64,000 bases of DNA, from assembly GCF_002251295.1 (NCBI RefSeq), contig NZ_NPJA01000001.1, positions 28,815 to 92,814 on the forward strand, read 5' to 3'. The notes under the pieces are model-generated. The model had not been told where the DNA came from. It saw only the letters and a list, made by a program, of their open reading frames with translations, and did no database searches. Source of the stretch: Prevotella sp. P5-50. GTDB lineage: Bacteria > Bacteroidota > Bacteroidia > Bacteroidales > Bacteroidaceae. The position numbers were made by a program, and so were the translations under genes. This document shows, piece after piece, positions 17,492 through 26,772 of the stretch. Within the stretch, counting starts at the first letter, position 1. Each line of letters opens with the position of its first letter.

Positions 17492-17608
17492 AAGGTATGA
17501 TTTTAGTGCAAAATTAGTATTTTGGATTCGGTTTACAAAGGTAAACAGAATTTTTGAGATACACAACAAATGTAGAAGGAATTTGCGTTTTAAAATTATA
17601 GCTTTCAA

Positions 17609-18230
17609 ATTCAGAATTTAAAACTCCAAAGCATCGAAGGGGTTGTTTTTAGATTTTGATTTTAAAACCAAAATTTCAAGTACTAAAAGTGATATCCCGC
17701 ACGATTTTAGCGTTTTTTCTTAACTATATGGCTACTATTGTGTTATTTACGAAAATATGCTCAGAAGAAAGCATCTATGCAATGTTAAGTAGGCAAAAAC
17801 TACATAATCTTTTATTGGTTCCTTGTTGTATTTTACATAAAATACTGAGTTTAAGCATGTTATTTATATATCTTAATCATGTATAAATATCAATATTGAT
17901 TTTGATACTGCAAGTTTTATGTTTTAATATTGAAATTCAAAGCTCAAAATTGATGGTTAAATTTCGATATTTATGTTTGTAAATTGTAAATTTGAACCAA
18001 AATTGCATCATGTTTTGATTTTGATATTTACAAAGCAAAATAAAAATAAACGTTAACGCCAAATTTTGAACTTCCCAAAAACGCAGTTTTTTTTATTTTG
18101 GATGAATTGTGAACAGAGGTCTGAAATGCTCAAAAATACGCGATTCTCAGAGGGGAAAAAAGTCAGAAAGATGAGTCAGAATCAACGTTTCAGGCCATTT
18201 TTTTATGTATTCAAAAAACTGTGAAATAGA
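17609..18230. other. AT-rich intergenic region, no gene
   Basis: About 620 bp between the XRE gene and the holA terminator. It is very AT-rich, with recurring words such as GATTTTGAT and AAAATTGATG. No ORF, tRNA or stable hairpin is convincing. It could be a long regulatory leader or degraded sequence. Confidence 0.6.
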
Positions 18231-18259
18231 AAAAAAGAGCCTCAAAAAGGCTCTTTTTT
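18231..18259 (-). terminator. Bidirectional hairpin overlapping the holA stop codon
   Basis: AAAAAAGAGCCT, loop CAAAA, AGGCTCTTTTTT: A and T runs on both sides make it usable in either direction. The holA TAA at 18258-18260 overlaps its right end. Confidence 0.85.
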
Positions 18260-19283
18260 AGTGTAAAATATAGAAGATTAACTCCTTTGCAAGCTCTTCC
18301 GGAGGCGTATTAGGGTTATCCAGACCTTTGGTTTTTGCGTCAATCTCTCTAATCTTGGAAATTATCTGGAAAACCTTCATTGCGGTATAATTTCGCATAC
18401 CCGTGATATAGTCGTTAGCCCCCCACGCATTACGCATTTCCAGCCATTGTGCAATAGCATCTCTATTGCCTCGATCTGGACAATAATAGGCAATCATGAG
18501 ATTTTGGAAATAATTGAAGAGAAATGGGAGAACAGAGTAGAGCCCCCCACTCTTTGGATTGCTGTCAAAATAATTCATTATCTGGTTTGCCTTAAACACA
18601 TCGCGGTTAATAATAGCATTCTTCAATTCAAACACATTGAAGTCCTTGCTCACCCCTATTTGGTCTTCCACCACCTGAGGTGTTACCCTTCGATTGGATT
18701 CAGGCAACGAAACAAGCACCTTATTGAGTTCCCCCACCAATCTATGAAGATCTGCTCCAATATAGTCGGCAATAATTTGAGTTGATTTAGGATCAATGGA
18801 TGCATTGCGTTCATTAAGATACTTTTCGATGAACGCTGGCAAATCTCGGTCTTTGAGCTTTTGACTCTCAAAAAGCACACCAGCATCACGGATAGCTTTC
18901 ATATATTCGCGTTTTCGTCCATCCACAGTACCGTTTTTATGGCACATCACAAGAATTGTGGAAGACATGGGTGACTTAAAATAGCGTTCTAACGGCTCAG
19001 TATCTTTTACATTCTGTGCCTCTTTAACTATAATGACCTGATGTTCTGCCATCATAGGATAGCGTTTGGCAGCATCTACAATCTGTGCAGCGTTGACATC
19101 TGATCCAAACAATACTGTTTGGTTGAAATCACGCTCTTCAGGCAGGAGTGCATTATCAGCAATCCAGTCTGCAATCTTGTCGATATAATAAGCTTCATCA
19201 CCCATCAGATAATAGACAGGCTTAAACTTACGCGCTTTCAGGTCGCGCATTACATTCTCATAAGTCACTTTCTCTTGTGCCAT
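18258..19283 (-). CDS. holA: DNA polymerase III, delta subunit (clamp-loader)
   Basis: A 341-residue clamp-loader subunit that opens the sliding clamp during replication. Motifs: FKPVYYLMGDEAYYIDKIAD at the N-terminus (the family's LYLLxGEExxLxxE), RYPMMAEHQVIIVKEAQN, YFKSPMSSTILVMCHKNGT, LVGELNKVLVSLPE and VFELKNAIINRDVFKANQI. I start at MAQEK (19283) instead of the longer ORF start at 19322, because TACCTTTG lies immediately upstream and the start then matches relatives. Cytoplasmic, essential in most bacteria. Its usual divergent neighbour, the HsdR-N-domain gene, is here separated from it by a broken kinase gene. Confidence 0.93.
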   Translation of the reverse strand: MAQEKVTYENVMRDLKARKFKPVYYLMGDEAYYIDKIADWIADNALLPEERDFNQTVLFGSDVNAAQIVDAAKRYPMMAEHQVIIVKEAQNVKDTEPLERYFKSPMSSTILVMCHKNGTVDGRKREYMKAIRDAGVLFESQKLKDRDLPAFIEKYLNERNASIDPKSTQIIADYIGADLHRLVGELNKVLVSLPESNRRVTPQVVEDQIGVSKDFNVFELKNAIINRDVFKANQIMNYFDSNPKSGGLYSVLPFLFNYFQNLMIAYYCPDRGNRDAIAQWLEMRNAWGANDYITGMRNYTAMKVFQIISKIREIDAKTKGLDNPNTPPEELAKELIFYILH

Positions 19284-19348
19284 ATTGCTTACAAAGGTAC
19301 GAATAAGCGAGCGAAAAACCAAATTATATTTTGTTTTTCCGAGCGTGA

Positions 19349-19377
19349 GTACCTGAGCATCGCAGATGCTGAGGTAC
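19349..19377. other. Hairpin flanked by a direct repeat
   Basis: GTACCTGAGCATC, loop GCA, GATGCTGAGGTAC: a 13-position stem with one G-G mismatch. The 16-mer TACGAATAAGCGAGCG occurs at both 19297 and 19375, bracketing the hairpin with a period of 78 bp. No T run follows, so it is not a classical terminator. Confidence 0.65.
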
Positions 19378-19400
19378 GAATAAGCGAGCGAGATCCCCTA

Positions 19401-21433
19401 TTAGGAAAGAATACAACGTACCTTATTTATTACGAAACACGTTCCAGGGCCTTCGTATTCACGATCAAAAACCAACGTTCCTCCCATTTGTTCTGCAATA
19501 TGTCGCGCAACAGAAAGTCCAAGTCCAAGTCCTTTCTTAAAGGGATCAATCTTATAGAATTTCTCAAAGATACGTTCACGCAGTTCTTCAGGAATACCTA
19601 TACCCGTATCACTCATATGAAACTCCACCCATTTCTTATCGGTAGAAAGTTTTGTATGACACCCTACACACTACCGTTTTCTGTGAATTTCAGACTATTG
19701 TTTCCCAAGTGCCATAGTATTTTCTTGAGTCCTACAAGATTGTTATGTATCATAAAATCATCGTCCACATCAATTCTATAATGCACCTGCAAACGTCCTT
19801 TATCTGCCTGTTCCAATTGGCGAATCATCTCATCACAAACCCTTTTTACATTGATCTCATCGTCGGGAGCATAGTTATGCCGACTCTCTTCGTCAGACAA
19901 CTCGAGGAGCTCATTAATCAGACTTGTTATCAACTGGGTGTTATCGGTGATTCGTTTCACCACATCTTTTCGCGCCTCAGTACTGAGTGAATAGTCAGGA
20001 TTTGCCATAACCTGCGAAAATCCCGTAATGATATGAAGTGGTGTGCGCAACTCATGACTGATATGCTTGACAAAAGAATCCTTCATACGAGTACTTTCTT
20101 TCGAACGGTCGAGCACTACCAGCAACTGGGCATTTTTCTTATGAATACGGTGCATAAAGAAAACCACAACGGCAACAAGCAACAACATGCACACAATAAC
20201 CAAAGTAAAAAAAGCATAGATGGTATGTTCCTTGTCCTGTTGTTGTTCCTGTCGTAGCCTATCTATCTGATAGTGTGCATTAAGCTCATTAAGTTGATTA
20301 CGAGTTTCTATCAGATTTCTCTCATCAACAGAATCCATCACACTTCGCAGGATTACAGCAGTCTTTTCACAATTTCCCATTCGAATATATATATCTGCCC
20401 TTTGTCGCACTACGCGCAGCTGATCACCCATATAATGAAGTAATAGTGAACGGCAGCTATCAGCCATACTATTATAATGAAGGGCTTTCTGATAATCACC
20501 TTCATTGATATATAATTCTGCCATACGGTAAAGCACATCACGCCGTACATAATCCGAACGATTACGAGTGATACGCTCGGCTCCTTACAAGATCTTCAAT
20601 GCTTCTGACACCCGATGTTCTTCTCTGAGCACTATAGCGCGCACCAAACAGAAATACACATAGTTGGGTGATTTACTCAAACATTCTTCAGAGACGCCCA
20701 ATTTCTCCTTATATATATGGCGTATTTGTTGACAACGTTCCGTAGCATCCTTCAAATCACCATAGAGTTTTTCATCTGCCAATGCCCCACAATAGAATGG
20801 ATATATACAGATATGAGCCGCATGATAAGACTCGATATTACTCAAGGTCTGTATGCACTGCTTATAGTTGCGTATAGCCTCTTTGTTTTCACCCATATTA
20901 CGATATAGGTTTGCCAGTACATACTACGCCAATCCTATGCCATATATATTATTTCTCTTCTTGGCATCTTCATACATATTGCGCACCTCATTCTGCGCTT
21001 TACTGCCTTCATTGGCGAAAATAAGGAAATTAGCCCACAGAGACCATGTCGAGTAATAGTAGTTCCAGCTCTTCTGTTGATGCAGGAAGTGGTGTGTCTC
21101 AGGAAACACATGCCGCAATGAATCGGCACATCCGTCCTTGAATACATAGTAGTTGACAAGAGCCGCCTTTGCCAAACAGCGCATTGGAATATTATCTTGC
21201 AATTCTGCCTCTCGCTGCATTTGAGCAATGGTTTGCCGCTCATTATCACCTGAATAGATTTGAACATAATACACATGCCGATAGGCATCCAACAGCGCTT
21301 GTCCTTCGAACGACAATATAGCGTGGTGAATGGAATCAACCTGTCTGTCATTACTGTTTCCAGCAAGAGCCATCGTAGTACATTGAGCCTGCACAACGAT
21401 TCCGGCCATTAGAATGATCCTTCGAATGTTCAT
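19401..21433 (-). pseudogene. Broken TPR sensor histidine kinase (two in-frame stops and a frameshift)
   Basis: Four consecutive fragments make one sensor kinase: signal peptide (MNIRRIILMAGIVVQAQ) and TPR-like region, a membrane helix (FFTLVIVCMLLLVAVVVFF), an intact H box (FVKHISHELRTPLHII), N box (LWHLGNNSLKFT), G1 (SDTGIGI) and G2 (GLGLGLSVARHI). Reading is broken by TAG at 20924-20926 (after YGIGLA) and TAA at 20585-20587 (after EALKIL); both are in frame with coding sequence on either side and could each come from a Gln codon by one C-to-T change. A 1-base frameshift lies near 19665 (after ENGSV). The catalytic core is otherwise undamaged, so inactivation looks recent. No response regulator is next to it. 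Suppression or sequencing error are alternatives, though three lesions make error less likely. Confidence 0.88.
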
Positions 21434-21554
21434 TAGGTGCTTAATTGCTGCAAAATTACTCATTTATTTTGTGTTTCTATCTTTTTTCTTCATAGATATT
21501 TAATTTTCTCAGATATTTCTTCAATATCAAGAAAAAAAGCGGTAAGTTTGCAAT

Positions 21555-22004
21555 ATGTTTCAATTAAACCTTCCCTCATTTCCCATCCAGTTGGGTGGCA
21601 CTCGCGAAAAACCGGAGATATTCGACTTTCTTCGTCGTCGCTATGTAAAGCTGACCCCAGAAGAATGGGTCCGCCAGCATTTTGTACATTGGTTGGTGAC
21701 AGAAAAAGGCTACCCCAAAGGATTATTAGGCAACGAGATTGCGCTACAATGCGGTAGCAAGCGCCTACGTTGTGACTCTATCCTATACAATAAGCAGGCC
21801 CAACCCATGATGATAATCGAGTATAAAGCCCCTACTGTTGCGTTAAGTCAGAAGGTGTTCGACCAAGTTTCGTCCTACAACCTTTTACTACATGTTGACT
21901 ATCTAATGATTAGCAATGGCATGCAACACTTCTGTTGTCGCATGGACTATGAGCATCGATGCTACAGCATCCTGCCTGACATTCCTAACTATGAAGATTT
22001 ATAG
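21555..22004 (+). CDS. Type I restriction enzyme R N-terminal-domain protein (solitary)
   Basis: A 149-residue protein made only of the HSDR_N_2-type nuclease domain: SRxx start FQLNLPSFPIQLGGT, then LRCDSILYNKQAQPMMIIEY with KAP, giving the PD-(D/E)xK catalytic pattern D...ExK (Asp in RCDSI, Glu and Lys in IEYKAP). The helicase and modification partners of a restriction system are absent. Proteins like this are common single genes beside holA in Bacteroidetes, so a housekeeping nuclease role in DNA metabolism is more likely than restriction. Promoter: GTAAGTTTG about 10 bp before the ATG. Terminates at 22063. Confidence 0.85.
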   Translation: MFQLNLPSFPIQLGGTREKPEIFDFLRRRYVKLTPEEWVRQHFVHWLVTEKGYPKGLLGNEIALQCGSKRLRCDSILYNKQAQPMMIIEYKAPTVALSQKVFDQVSSYNLLLHVDYLMISNGMQHFCCRMDYEHRCYSILPDIPNYEDL

Positions 22005-22062
22005 GATTTTCATATTTAGCTCATAAGACCAGTTTATTTTCCCCAATTCATAAATAAGACAA

Positions 22063-22086
22063 AAGGCGCAGATTATTCTGCGCCTT
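22063..22086. terminator. Shared bidirectional terminator
   Basis: AAGGCGCAGA (22063-22072), loop TTAT, TCTGCGCCTT (22077-22086): a perfect 10-bp stem between two convergent genes, with A-rich and T-rich flanks. Confidence 0.88.
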
Positions 22087-22114
22087 ATATTTTATCAACG
22101 AATTAGGACTTGTA

Positions 22115-22957
22115 TTAAGCCTCATCGTTGGCATCAGCAACCTTCTTCGTGGTTTTGCGGATAGCACGCTTGCGGGGTTTCTTCTCCTCTGCTTTTGGAG
22201 TAACGGTCTTAACACCAGCCAATTCCGAATCTACGAGGATACGTCCACAATACTCACAAACGATAATTTTCTTATGCATTTTGATGTCGAGCTGACGCTG
22301 AGGTGGAATCTTATTGAAGCAACCACCGCAGGCATCACGCTGCACATAAACAATACCGAGACCGTTGCGAGCGTTTTTACGGATACGCTTGAATGAAGAA
22401 AGGAGACGTGGTTCAATCTTAGCCTCAAGGTCTTTCACCTTAATTTTCAGTTTTTCTTCCTCTGCACGAGTTTCGTCCATGATCTCGTCGAGTTCGTTCT
22501 TCTTCACTTCCAAGGCCTGACGACGGTCTTCGATGTTTTCCTTATTGACAGCGAGCTCCTCTTTCTTCTCTGTCACACGATTCTGAGCCTCTCTGATTTT
22601 CTTATTACAGAGTTCGATTTCAAGTTCCTGAAATTCGATTTCTTTTGTCAGAGTGTCATATTCGCGGTTGTTCTTAACCTCGTCCAACTGCTTTTTGTAA
22701 CGTTCCACGCTGACTTTGGCGTTTTCGATATCGCCTTTTTTCTGTACGATGGCAGTCTCATACTCATTGATATCTGCCTGGATTTTCTCGATACGAGTTG
22801 TCAATCCTTCGATTTCATCTTCCAGGTCCTGTACTTCCAAAGGTAGTTCACCTCTCAACGCACGCTTCTCGTCGATAGCCGAAAGCGTAGTCTGCAACTG
22901 ATAGAGCGTCTTCAGACGTTCTTCTACCGGCATTTCTGATGGATCTTTTTTTGCCAT
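22115..22957 (-). CDS. Coiled-coil zinc-ribbon protein (DUF164/C4-type)
   Basis: A 280-residue cytoplasmic protein. Residues 15-185 are a long antiparallel coiled coil (repeating E/K/L heptads, e.g. RVTEKKEELAVNKENIEDR). A C4 zinc ribbon follows at about 205-245: ACGGCFNKIPPQRQLDI then IIVCEYCGRILVDS, with four Cys. The tail is basic (KPRKRAIRKTTKKV). Relatives are usually encoded next to NIF3, as here: 4 bases separate it from the upstream NIF3 stop, so they form an operon. Nucleic-acid binding is suggested by the ribbon and basic tail; no precise role is established from sequence. Confidence 0.9.
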   Translation of the reverse strand: MAKKDPSEMPVEERLKTLYQLQTTLSAIDEKRALRGELPLEVQDLEDEIEGLTTRIEKIQADINEYETAIVQKKGDIENAKVSVERYKKQLDEVKNNREYDTLTKEIEFQELEIELCNKKIREAQNRVTEKKEELAVNKENIEDRRQALEVKKNELDEIMDETRAEEEKLKIKVKDLEAKIEPRLLSSFKRIRKNARNGLGIVYVQRDACGGCFNKIPPQRQLDIKMHKKIIVCEYCGRILVDSELAGVKTVTPKAEEKKPRKRAIRKTTKKVADANDEA

Positions 22958-22961
22958 TTGC

Positions 22962-23750
22962 TTATAGATATATAATTGGATTTGTATTTGTTTCTGCTAT
23001 AAATGTCTTTACATCAGGATATTGACGTTGTATCACATCTTGGAATATTTCACTTGTAAACTGTTCGCTCTGATAATGTCCTATGACACATATCTGGATT
23101 CTCTGCTCATATCCGAAATACTGATGATAGTGCATTTCTCCTGTGATAAAGGCATCTGCCTGTTGGTTCACAGCCTCATCAAGCAAGAAGTCACCTGCTC
23201 CTCCGCATAGAGCTACCTTGCGGATTGGACGTCCCAATAGCTCATTGCAGAGCGCACATTCCACGTCAAACTGTCGTTTCACCAACAAGACGAAATCATC
23301 GGCAACCATGGCTTCGGGCAACAGGCCTATCACTCCACTACCCGATTGTGCGCTGTCAGCCTCACCATTAGCTTGGAGAAATTTCACTTCCTTAAGCCCC
23401 AATCGTTCTGCAATTTTCCAGTTGACACCATTTCTGGCATTATCCATATTAGTATGCATCGATGCGATAACGATATGTCGCTCTATGGCTTTCATTACCG
23501 TACGCTGCACATAATCTGCACCACAAATCTGTTTCAGTCCACGAAACAAGAGTGGATGATGACTGATAATCAGGTTACACCCTTTTTCTATTGCCTCATC
23601 AATAATTTTTTCGTTGACGTCAAGACACAATAATGCCCCTGAAACCTCCGCCTCTGTCAATCCAACTTGCAGGCCAGCATTATCCCAACTTTCCTGTAAG
23701 GGCAGAGGCGCGAACTGTTCAAGGGCGTCAAGCACTTGCTGTATTTTCAC
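22962..23750 (-). CDS. NIF3-family dinuclear metal protein
   Basis: A 262-residue protein of the NIF3/YbgI family (often annotated GTP cyclohydrolase I type 2-like). Motifs: PLQESWDNAGLQVG, CNLIISHHPLLFRGL (metal-binding His pair), VIASMHTNMDNARNGVN, ITGEMHYHQYF near the C-terminus and VIGHYQSEQFT. I place the start at the GTG at 23750 (KIQQVLDALEQFAPLPLQES), because a TAACTTTG -7 box sits just upstream and the longer ORF would need a TTG too close to it. Forms a ring in characterised relatives; biochemical role uncertain. Operon with the zinc-ribbon gene. Confidence 0.9.
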   Translation of the reverse strand: MKIQQVLDALEQFAPLPLQESWDNAGLQVGLTEAEVSGALLCLDVNEKIIDEAIEKGCNLIISHHPLLFRGLKQICGADYVQRTVMKAIERHIVIASMHTNMDNARNGVNWKIAERLGLKEVKFLQANGEADSAQSGSGVIGLLPEAMVADDFVLLVKRQFDVECALCNELLGRPIRKVALCGGAGDFLLDEAVNQQADAFITGEMHYHQYFGYEQRIQICVIGHYQSEQFTSEIFQDVIQRQYPDVKTFIAETNTNPIIYL

Positions 23751-23839
23751 GCTTCTATGATATTTTATCAATATGCAAAGTTACTGTTTTTCATCGGAAA
23801 GACATAGTCCTTCCGATGAACATTATCATTTTTTAACGA

Positions 23840-25273
23840 TTATTCTGGATCATTGTCATGCTCATGACAATAGCTACTACCATCAAAACAATGGGTGCAG
23901 ACCCGATCTTTGGGCAATCCGATAGATTCGACAAGATCTTCCACATGAGCAAATTTCAGACTCGTCAGTCCCAGTTGCTTGGCTATTTCCTGCACCATGC
24001 GCTTGTATTCTGGTGAATCTGTTTTTGCATACTCTGCCAGTTTTGCATTTTCATCGCCCTCAAAATCCTTGATGATGCGACGGGTAATGAGTTCAAGAGG
24101 GCTCTTCTGTGAGGTAAAACCGATAAACGGACAACCATACACCAATGGTGGGCAAGAGATACGTACATGTACTTCCTTTGCACCATTATCGAAGAAGGTA
24201 CGCACATTGTCGCGTAACTGGGTACCACGTACGATAGAGTCATCACAGAAAACAACACGTTGATCCTTCAAAATGGCAGGGTTGGGAATGAGTTTCATGC
24301 GTGCCACCAAGTCACGACGTTTCTGGTTGCCAGGAGTAAACGAACGTGGCCATGTTGGAGTATATTTCAATACAGCACGCTTGTATGGTACTTTCTTTCC
24401 GTGTGAGTAACCAAGTGCCATTCCTACTCCCGAATCGGGAATACCACAAACTAGGTCGGCTTCCACTTCAGTATCCTTCTCACCCACAATGCGTCCGTTC
24501 TTCTCGCGTACTGCTTCAGTATTGATTCCTTCATAGTCGCTGGCAGGAAATCCGTAATACACCCACAGGAACGAGCATATCTGACAACGGCTCATAGGTT
24601 TTTGCAACACTTCGATACCGTCGGCACGCAGTTTTACTATTTCTCCCGGACCTACATCGCGCAGTACTTGATAGTCAAGATTGGGAAAACTTGTCGTTTC
24701 GCTTGATACTGCATAGGCATCATCACGTTTTCCTATAACGATAGGGGTACGTCCAAGGAAGTCACGTGCGGCAATAATACCATCTTCGGTAAGAATCAAC
24801 ATCGAGCACGAGCCCTGTATTTTCTGATAAACCTTATTGATACCATCCACAAACGAGTCTCCCATATTGATAAGCAATGCCACGAGTTCTGTCTGGTTGA
24901 TGACATTCGCCGACATTTCACTAAGGTGCATGCGGTTGGCCAACAGTTCATCAGCTATTTCTCTAAGATTATTGATTTTGGCCACTGTGACCACTGCATA
25001 ACGTCCCAAATGGGAGTTGATGATGATGGGTTGTGGATCTGTATCACTAATAACACCCAGTCCCTGATGCCCCTTAAAGTCGTCAAGTTCATCTTCGAAA
25101 CGCGAACGGAAATATTGGCGTTCCAACGAGTGGATAGAGCGATGAAAACCGCTTTCCTCATCAAAAGTCACCAATCCTGCGCGTTTGGTTCCTAAGTGCG
25201 AATTGTAGTCTGTACCGTAAAACACATCGTTTACACAGTCCTTAGTCGAGATCGTACCGAAAAAACCTCCCAT
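23840..25273 (-). CDS. PurF-like amidophosphoribosyltransferase lacking the catalytic Cys
   Basis: A 477-residue protein with the PurF layout: N-terminal Ntn glutaminase-like domain, then a phosphoribosyltransferase domain with the PRPP loop VVFCDDSIVRGTQLRDN near 345-360 and CGIPDSGVGMALGY. In true PurF the mature N-terminus is Cys (MCGI...), the glutamine-hydrolysing nucleophile. Here the protein starts MGGFFGT, so that Cys is absent. The rest of the fold is well kept, and the C-terminus carries VCTHCFDGSSYCHEH. I recall the same MGGFFG start in Bacteroides homologues, so it is probably a stable lineage variant rather than damage. It may use free ammonia or have another role. No other pur gene is nearby. 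Confidence 0.85.
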   Translation of the reverse strand: MGGFFGTISTKDCVNDVFYGTDYNSHLGTKRAGLVTFDEESGFHRSIHSLERQYFRSRFEDELDDFKGHQGLGVISDTDPQPIIINSHLGRYAVVTVAKINNLREIADELLANRMHLSEMSANVINQTELVALLINMGDSFVDGINKVYQKIQGSCSMLILTEDGIIAARDFLGRTPIVIGKRDDAYAVSSETTSFPNLDYQVLRDVGPGEIVKLRADGIEVLQKPMSRCQICSFLWVYYGFPASDYEGINTEAVREKNGRIVGEKDTEVEADLVCGIPDSGVGMALGYSHGKKVPYKRAVLKYTPTWPRSFTPGNQKRRDLVARMKLIPNPAILKDQRVVFCDDSIVRGTQLRDNVRTFFDNGAKEVHVRISCPPLVYGCPFIGFTSQKSPLELITRRIIKDFEGDENAKLAEYAKTDSPEYKRMVQEIAKQLGLTSLKFAHVEDLVESIGLPKDRVCTHCFDGSSYCHEHDNDPE

Positions 25274-25414
25274 TGTATTGCTTGTATTGAAATTACTATA
25301 CTTTGTTTAGGTCTGCAAAATTACAAAAAATTCATGGAATTACAATAGCCCATGCTTTTTTTTTAGTTTTCCATACCGTTTATTTATGCTATATCAATAT
25401 TCCATCTGCCTCAC

Positions 25415-26137
25415 TCAGCGTCGAAGCCACTCATAGACCATAACAGAAAGCAGTATCGACAACACCGAGCAACACACCATTCCAATAGTGGCTACTACAG
25501 CGAAAATACCTGCCTGTATTGGAGGCATCCCACTGAGCATCAACACACAAAGTATTGCAGGAACTGCCACGAGTCCAGTATCGCGCATCTTGGTCAGCAA
25601 CGGATTAAGTGCTTTACTCATAGCTCGCACCAGAAATGGGCGCAAGGCTTCTGTTTGCGTTGCACCATTTCCCTGCAAATACTCAAACATACTGGCATGT
25701 ACCTTGCGATTAAAAGCATAAGTGAGTAACCCACTCCTACTCGCTCTCAAGGCTTCGCCATGAAGCAGAGCCATTACAGGCACCCAAAACCAAATATTAC
25801 CGAAGGGATTCTGACCCATAATCACCATCACCAGAAGCCCCACAATAAACGTAACAGGAACCACTCCTATTAATATTGGTACAACAAGCCACTTTTTTCG
25901 GCAACAAACCATCGTTACTATAACCTCCAACAATAGTAGCAACAGAACGTCAAGCCACCATACGGCTGATTGAAACACAAAATTAAATACCACGACCAGC
26001 ACCAACATGGCAATAGCCCAACAACCTGTTGTAGTGAGCAGACGATAGAGTAGTCGGCGGTCGTTCTTATAAAAGACGGTCAACGGAATGGCCAACAGCA
26101 TGAGTCCGGCCAACAACTGAAAGATGATACTATTCAT
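25415..26137 (-). CDS. fetB: FetB-like ABC transporter permease (UPF0014)
   Basis: A 240-residue inner-membrane protein with about seven hydrophobic segments and the UPF0014 signature region GNGATQTEALRPFLVRAMSKAL, followed by TGLVAVPAILCVLMLSGMPPIQAG. In E. coli FetAB exports iron; assignment here is by family. The ATG overlaps the stop of the ATPase gene by 4 bases, so the pair is translationally coupled. Confidence 0.85.
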   Translation of the reverse strand: MNSIIFQLLAGLMLLAIPLTVFYKNDRRLLYRLLTTTGCWAIAMLVLVVVFNFVFQSAVWWLDVLLLLLLEVIVTMVCCRKKWLVVPILIGVVPVTFIVGLLVMVIMGQNPFGNIWFWVPVMALLHGEALRASRSGLLTYAFNRKVHASMFEYLQGNGATQTEALRPFLVRAMSKALNPLLTKMRDTGLVAVPAILCVLMLSGMPPIQAGIFAVVATIGMVCCSVLSILLSVMVYEWLRR

Positions 26138-26706
26138 AGTTGTATCTGCTTTTGAGCAATTTGGGGGTTAACAACCAATACCGATGCTCCGTTGCGAGCT
26201 GCTTCCAAAAGCATTTTGTCTGCTGCCTGTCGTGTTGCTTCTGATATTTGTGACGAAGGTTCATCCACAACGACGAGCGTCTTTCGCAAGCCAACGGCAC
26301 GATGCACAAGCGACAGAAACTGCTCGTCTGCAGTAAGTTGCGACCAAGTCCGACCATCTTCTTCACCTTGAGAAGATTCTTGTACTGAAGTTTCTCGACT
26401 ATTGATTTTCAGCGAATTTACCGTTGCGTCACATTGTGCTATTGTATCATAGCCCTCTACCAGCGACAGTTGTTGCGGCACATAAGCTGTAGCGCGCCGA
26501 AAAAAAGGAGCCGACAATGGAGTTAGCAATTCACCATCGATACTGATATGCCCTCCGTCGATAGACACCATCCCGAGCACAGCCCGAAGCAAAGTGGTCT
26601 TTCCTGTCCCTGCTTCACCATATACACCAACCATCTCACCATCGCCCACTGTCAGCGAGCAATCAGCCAAGAGTCCGTCAATCTTTACATGGTGTAATTC
26701 TAACAT
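26134..26706 (-). CDS. fetA: FetA-like ABC transporter ATPase, degenerate signature
   Basis: A 190-residue ATP-binding subunit. Walker A is GEAGTGKTT and Walker B TLVVVDEPSS. The family signature LSGGQ is replaced by LTADEQ, and the switch His expected after the final beta strand is missing (VLVVNPQ). I start at MLELHHVKI (26706): TATCTTTG lies about 22 bp upstream, and the extra 35 residues of the longer ORF would precede the promoter. Coupled to fetB by a 4-base overlap. It may hydrolyse ATP poorly or need a partner; family relatives with relaxed motifs exist, so loss of function is not certain. Confidence 0.82.
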   Translation of the reverse strand: MLELHHVKIDGLLADCSLTVGDGEMVGVYGEAGTGKTTLLRAVLGMVSIDGGHISIDGELLTPLSAPFFRRATAYVPQQLSLVEGYDTIAQCDATVNSLKINSRETSVQESSQGEEDGRTWSQLTADEQFLSLVHRAVGLRKTLVVVDEPSSQISEATRQAADKMLLEAARNGASVLVVNPQIAQKQIQL

Positions 26707-26772
26707 CGGTTGTTTTTTTGATGGCAAAGATACAATATAGTGAATAAAAAGCCAAATATATTCGTGATTTTC

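Noticed and set aside
21555..22004. Type I restriction system
   Set aside because: Only the R N-terminal domain is present; no helicase, specificity or methylase gene in the window.
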